Part shown: positions 7,605 to 13,148 of the stretch, in pieces | Numbering within the stretch: the first letter of the stretch is position 1 | Layout: the number at the start of each line of letters is the position of its first letter | NCBI GenBank assembly: GCA_030833145.1 | Contig: JAURHT010000050.1 | Location: forward strand, 1 to 13,148 | From: Aquirufa sp. | GTDB lineage: Bacteria > Bacteroidota > Bacteroidia > Cytophagales > Spirosomataceae | Direction: 5' to 3' | Length of the DNA: 13,148 nucleotides | Made by a program: the position numbers and the translations under genes | Notes under the pieces: model-generated | What the model was told of the DNA's origin: nothing | The model's database searches: none | Seen by the model: only the letters and a program-made list of their open reading frames with translations

Positions 7605-8843
7605 TTATAATAATAAGCCGGCTAATGTTGCTGATAAATAAGAGGCCAATGTACCTGCAATCAAAGCTTTAAAGCCTAATTTTGCTAAATCGGAACGACG
7701 AGATGGAGCTAATTCGCCGATACCCCCGATTTGGATAGCTACCGATGAAAAGTTCGCAAAACCACATAAAGCAAAGCTCGTAATCGCAATTGTTTTCGGA
7801 TCTAACGTTGCTTTCAAATGAACCATATCTAAATAAGCGACGAATTCGTTCACCACCATTTTCTTACCCATCAAGGCACCCGCCACTTCGATATCCTGTG
7901 CCGGAACTCCCATCGCAAAAGCAAACACGGAGAATACTTTTCCTAAAATCGTGTTCATCGATAATTCTGGATAGTTAATCCAAGCGCCGATGTGTCCTAA
8001 TCCTAAATCCACTAATGCGATCAACGCAATAAAACCGATCAACATCGCAATCACATTCATGCCCACTTTCAAACCCTCACTAGCACCTGCCGCGATTGCA
8101 TCGACTAAATTCGCGTGAGTTTTTGATAATTCTAGTTTCACTTCTCCCTCAGTCTCTGACTTCTCGGTTTCCGGGAACATGATTTTCGAGATCACTAAGG
8201 CTCCTGGAGCCGCCATTAAACTAGCTGCTAATAAATACGCTGCAGGAACTCCTAAGGAGATATAAACGGCCATCACACCACCCGCGATGCAGGCAAATGA
8301 ACCCGTCATCGAAGCCATCAACTCCGAATTTGTCATATTTTTCAGATAGGGTTTGATCATAATCTGAGCCTCTACCTGCCCTACAAACGTGGATGCCACA
8401 TTTGAAAGTGCCTCTGCCCCACTCACACCCATTAACCAGTGTACGCCTTTTCCGATAAAGGAAACCACACGCTGAAGTATGCCTAAATGGTAGAACATAT
8501 TCACTAAAACCGCCACAAAAATGATCGTAGGAACAACTTTAAAGAAGAAAATATAATCATTACCTGGTCCAAAGGCCTTGATCATCAAGTCGCGATTCAC
8601 TAACGAACCAAACACGAATTGTGCCCCTTTGTCTGCTTGGCCTAATAAGGTATTGATGGAATCACCTAACCACTGGAAGAGGTTTTGGCCTGTCTCGGTC
8701 TTTAAAATAAACACCGCTAACAACACTTGCATTAAAAGACCCACGCCTACCGTCCGGTAATTGATTGCTTTTCGGTTATTCGACATCAAAAATGATACGC
8801 CCAAAATCAATACGATACCGAGCAATCCTGTAAATCTTTCCAT
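7605..8843 (-). CDS. NupC-family concentrative nucleoside transporter (CNT)
   Basis: A 412-aa polytopic inner-membrane protein that imports nucleosides coupled to Na+ or H+. Family blocks are present in order: the N-terminal helices, the gate-and-core block ending GKGVHWLMGVSG, then GQVEAQIMIKPYL (155-167), GSFACIAGGVMAVYISLG (181-198), VVNEFVAYL (330-338) and CGFANFSSVAIQIGGIG (360-376). Glu158, Glu333, Asn364 and Ser367 fall where the binding-site residues of the Vibrio transporter vcCNT lie. In the usual G-Q-T-E-A-P-L the Thr is Val157 and the Pro is Gln160, which may alter base recognition. It starts 24 nt behind ppk1 and its stop abuts dnaG by one base. The ATG gives a hydrophobic first helix directly, as is normal for the family. 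Confidence 0.95.
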   Translation of the reverse strand: MERFTGLLGIVLILGVSFLMSNNRKAINYRTVGVGLLMQVLLAVFILKTETGQNLFQWLGDSINTLLGQADKGAQFVFGSLVNRDLMIKAFGPGNDYIFFFKVVPTIIFVAVLVNMFYHLGILQRVVSFIGKGVHWLMGVSGAEALSNVASTFVGQVEAQIMIKPYLKNMTNSELMASMTGSFACIAGGVMAVYISLGVPAAYLLAASLMAAPGALVISKIMFPETEKSETEGEVKLELSKTHANLVDAIAAGASEGLKVGMNVIAMLIGFIALIALVDLGLGHIGAWINYPELSMNTILGKVFSVFAFAMGVPAQDIEVAGALMGKKMVVNEFVAYLDMVHLKATLDPKTIAITSFALCGFANFSSVAIQIGGIGELAPSRRSDLAKLGFKALIAGTLASYLSATLAGLLL

Positions 8844-8867
8844 GTGTTGTTTGTTGGTGTAATTCGC

Positions 8868-11156
8868 CTATTTTGATTCTAGTTTTGTTTCTAGGCTAAC
8901 AGTAAATTTATCAAATGCTAGTTCGGCAACCAAATCCTCGTCTTTGATTTCGTAAAATTTCGTATGGATATCAAACGGATCTTCACTCTCAATTTTCCAG
9001 TACGTCCCATTCTCCTGCATCTCGTACGAATTTTTGGTATCCCGCAAATTCCAATCTAAAATGGTAATAGCCAGATTCTTCGCTCTTGTATTCACTAATT
9101 CAAATAAGGATTCAATACGTCTGTCAAAGCTTCGAACCATCACATCCGCGCTACCACCATATATTTTAGAATTACCAGCATTATGGAAGTAATACAAACG
9201 CGTATGCTCTAAATACTCTCCTACTATGGATTTAATGAAGATATTTTCCGACAAACCTTTGCGTTGTGGACGAATACAGCAGATACCACGAACAATCAAT
9301 AGCACGGGCAAACCCGCTTGCGAAGCCTTATAAAGCGCTTCCATCGTCTTCAAATCCTGTAAAGAATTAATCTTCCAGCAAATACCTGCTGGCAAACCTT
9401 CTTTGTGATTTTTCACTTCATTCTCAATCATCTCGATCAAACGGTTCCGCATATCACGTGGCGCCGTTATCAAATGCTCGTAATGCGTAGGCATGGAATG
9501 CCCTGTAATTACATTGAAGAACTCTGAAATATCTTGGGTAATCCTCGTATCCGTTGTTAAAAGGCCAATATCTGTATATAATTTAGCCGTATCCTCGTTG
9601 TAATTCCCAGAGGAAAGGTGGGCATAACTGACCACGTGATTGCCTTCATTACGAATGACTTGCAATAATTTCGTGTGTGTTTTCAATCCCGGAATACCGT
9701 AAATCACGAAGCAACCCGCTTTCTGCAATTTCGTCGCCTCCTTAATATTGTTCTCCTCATCGAAACGCGCCTTCACCTCAAACAAGACCGAAACGTGTTT
9801 TCCTTGCTCCGCTGCGCGCAATAAAGCACTCGAAATACGAGAATTTTTAGAAATACGATACAAGGTGATCTTAATCGCTAAGACTTTAGGATCATCTGCC
9901 GCCTGTTCTAATAATTGAATAACAGGCTCAAAATTATTGTAGGGATGATGCAGTAAAATATCACCGCGTTTGATCGTATCGAAAATATCATCAATCACCA
10001 CTGATTTCAGACCTAAAGCCGGAACCACCGCAGGATTTACAGCCATTTGCGTCTTAAATTCTGCGTGTTTTAGAATTTGCCAAAAACAGGTAAAATCCAA
10101 AATCGAATTCTTGACAAATATATCCGAGCGCTCTAAATTCCAACGTTTTAACATCTCTGTCAACAAGAAATCCGAATGGAATTTCTCCACCTCCACACGC
10201 GTCACTCGACCCAAACGACGGTCCTTAATCTTCTTCTTCACCTCATCCACGAAATCCGTATCCGAATCCTCGTGCTCCACTAAATCGAAATCCCCGTTAC
10301 GTGTGATGCGGAATAAAGTCGTCGATTCAATTTCCACATTACGATACAGGACTTGCAAATGATGGCGAATAATCTCTTCAATCGGGATAAACAACACTTT
10401 ATCCTCTCTTTCAATCACGTAAAAACGTTTTAGATTCAACGGAATCTGCACAAAAGAGATCTTTTGCTCCCGCTCGTTTCGCGTCTTTTTCTTATCTGAA
10501 AGTCCCACCGTCACTACCCCAAAGATCAAGGTTTTCGCTAACAAACTAGGGAACGTATGCGTGTGATCAAACACCATTGGTGTTAGCATTGGGTAAATCG
10601 TCCGCTGGAAATAGGTCGCTACCTCTTCCTTTTCGTCTTCGTCTAAATCATCTAAACAAGCTAACAAAAGCCCGTTTTCCGGAAATAAGGGCAAGATTTC
10701 CTCCATGAAAAGGCGGTGCTTTTCCTGGGTAAATTCCTGCGCATCGTTAATGATAGCCTGCTTAAATGGCACCTCACGCAATCCGCAATAATCCGTCCTT
10801 TCTTTCCCTAAATCGATGTAATTATACAATGAGCCCATTCGGATGGTAAAGAACTCATCCAAATTAGAGGCTGTAATCGCTAAGAATTTTAAGCGATCAA
10901 AAAGTGACTTAGATGTATCACGTGCCTGATCCAAAACGCGCTCGTCAAACTTCAACCACGACAAATCACGCGAGATGAACTTTGATTTCGCGATGGTATC
11001 GTTCGACTTTTGGGTCGACTTGTCTACCTTTCGATTTTGCTCTCGCGGAGCCATCAAATTAATCTTCCAATTCGTAGGCGTAAGTAATGACAAAAGATTC
11101 CCGGCAAGGGAATCTTTTGACTCTTCGTGTTTCAGTATTTTATCTAATTCACTCAT
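8868..11156 (-). CDS. ppk1: Polyphosphate kinase 1
   Basis: A 762-aa polyphosphate kinase, which reversibly moves the terminal phosphate of ATP onto polyphosphate. The N domain begins at FISRDLSWLKFDERVL (60-75) and continues FLAITASNLDEFFTIRMGSL. The two phospholipase-D-like catalytic domains carry the phospho-accepting His494 (in THTKL) and the second His513 (in YAHLSSGN), 19 residues apart as in the E. coli enzyme. Arg627 and Arg632 lie in the conserved LIVRGICCIRP segment, and RIESLFELV follows. It is longer than usual because about 60 residues precede the N domain. The ATG at 11156 is one base behind the stop of the small upstream gene; Met35 (11054) is an alternative start. A perfect 12-bp hairpin lies between these two starts. 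Confidence 0.95.
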   Translation of the reverse strand: MSELDKILKHEESKDSLAGNLLSLLTPTNWKINLMAPREQNRKVDKSTQKSNDTIAKSKFISRDLSWLKFDERVLDQARDTSKSLFDRLKFLAITASNLDEFFTIRMGSLYNYIDLGKERTDYCGLREVPFKQAIINDAQEFTQEKHRLFMEEILPLFPENGLLLACLDDLDEDEKEEVATYFQRTIYPMLTPMVFDHTHTFPSLLAKTLIFGVVTVGLSDKKKTRNEREQKISFVQIPLNLKRFYVIEREDKVLFIPIEEIIRHHLQVLYRNVEIESTTLFRITRNGDFDLVEHEDSDTDFVDEVKKKIKDRRLGRVTRVEVEKFHSDFLLTEMLKRWNLERSDIFVKNSILDFTCFWQILKHAEFKTQMAVNPAVVPALGLKSVVIDDIFDTIKRGDILLHHPYNNFEPVIQLLEQAADDPKVLAIKITLYRISKNSRISSALLRAAEQGKHVSVLFEVKARFDEENNIKEATKLQKAGCFVIYGIPGLKTHTKLLQVIRNEGNHVVSYAHLSSGNYNEDTAKLYTDIGLLTTDTRITQDISEFFNVITGHSMPTHYEHLITAPRDMRNRLIEMIENEVKNHKEGLPAGICWKINSLQDLKTMEALYKASQAGLPVLLIVRGICCIRPQRKGLSENIFIKSIVGEYLEHTRLYYFHNAGNSKIYGGSADVMVRSFDRRIESLFELVNTRAKNLAITILDWNLRDTKNSYEMQENGTYWKIESEDPFDIHTKFYEIKDEDLVAELAFDKFTVSLETKLESK
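11091..11119. other. Perfect 12-bp inverted repeat in the first codons of ppk1
   Basis: Arms CAAAAGATTCCC (11091-11102) and GGGAATCTTTTG (11108-11119) are exact complements around the 5-nt loop GGCAA. On the - strand, the direction of transcription, the right-hand part reads GGGAATCTTTTGTCATT, so the stem closes with a T-rich stretch in the manner of a weak intrinsic terminator or attenuator. It falls in codons about 13-22 of the longer ppk1 frame and upstream of the alternative Met35 start. Whether it acts as a terminator, attenuator or chance structure cannot be decided from sequence alone. Confidence 0.55.
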
Positions 11157-11157
11157 A

Positions 11158-11376
11158 TTATTCTGTAGGAACTTGATTTTTGATCGCTTGATAATCAGAA
11201 CCTAAACGCCCCATTTCAGTGGCCAAGAATTTCTGAAGTTCTAAATTAAACAAGCGTTTGTCCTCCTCTGTTAAGGAATTGTAAAAGTCTTTCAATTCCT
11301 GATTGATCTTTTGCTTTTCCTCCAGCGTCTCTGCGTGAATGCCACGCAAATGATACGACTTAAAATCAAAATTCAT
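11158..11376 (-). CDS. Small uncharacterised helical protein
   Basis: A 72-aa soluble protein with no signal peptide and no cysteine. It is highly charged and largely helical: residues about 17-60 are rich in Glu, Lys, Leu and Gln (TLEEKQKINQELKDFYNSL, then EEDKRLFNLELQKFLATEM), giving two amphipathic helices split by a likely turn at SLTEED. I do not recognise the family. The gene is believed real because it fits between gyrB and ppk1 with exactly one base on either side (TAG-A-ATG and TAA-T-ATG) and has ordinary codon use. A role as a small binding partner is possible but is not shown by anything here. Confidence 0.75.
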   Translation of the reverse strand: MNFDFKSYHLRGIHAETLEEKQKINQELKDFYNSLTEEDKRLFNLELQKFLATEMGRLGSDYQAIKNQVPTE

Positions 11377-11377
11377 T

Positions 11378-13148
<1,771 letters not shown>

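Noticed and set aside
9970..10362. Open frame of 130 codons on the + strand within ppk1
   Set aside because: It is antisense to a strongly conserved kinase gene and Ser/Lys/Arg-rich as expected of a complement frame.

Overview
The window is a stretch of chromosome from a member of the Bacteroidota. The type and family of its genes suggest Cytophagales (Spirosomataceae-like), but that rank is an inference from protein style and low-GC codon use, not from a marker search. Signs include signal peptides ending in a residue-Gln cleavage site, the near absence of Shine-Dalgarno sequences, a short GyrB without the proteobacterial insert, and numerous outer-membrane barrels and lipoproteins. No tRNA, rRNA, CRISPR array, insertion sequence or phage gene was seen.

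Left edge, 1-1053: the 3' end of a sugar phosphate isomerase/epimerase-like TIM barrel is followed on the + strand by a lipoprotein with an NTF2/SnoaL-like fold. They end at a perfect 30-nt palindrome flanked by A and T tracts, which serves as a bidirectional terminator. Everything to its right is on the - strand and converges on it.

Middle, 1054-5108 (read right to left): an operator-like region with two tandem palindromes (5062-5089) precedes an outer-membrane barrel with an N-terminal Cys pair. A second MetA-type barrel, a lipoprotein vanadium haloperoxidase/PAP2 enzyme with a complete active site, and a four-helix DoxX-like membrane protein follow. The first three are tightly spaced (11 nt, then 1 nt). 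DoxX follows after 48 nt. This is the most unusual cluster in the window: a cell-envelope redox or halogenation (or phosphatase) module with two dedicated barrels.

Right, 5109-13148 (also - strand): a compact chain runs gyrB (5' end cut off), a 72-aa small protein, ppk1, a CNT nucleoside transporter, dnaG and an exported 172-aa protein. The gaps are 1, 1, 24, 1 and 17 nt, so it looks like one operon joining DNA supercoiling and priming to polyphosphate and nucleoside metabolism. Several junctions have the form stop-N-ATG, which suggests translational coupling. A perfect 12-bp hairpin lies inside the first codons of ppk1 and makes both its start and its read-through worth checking.
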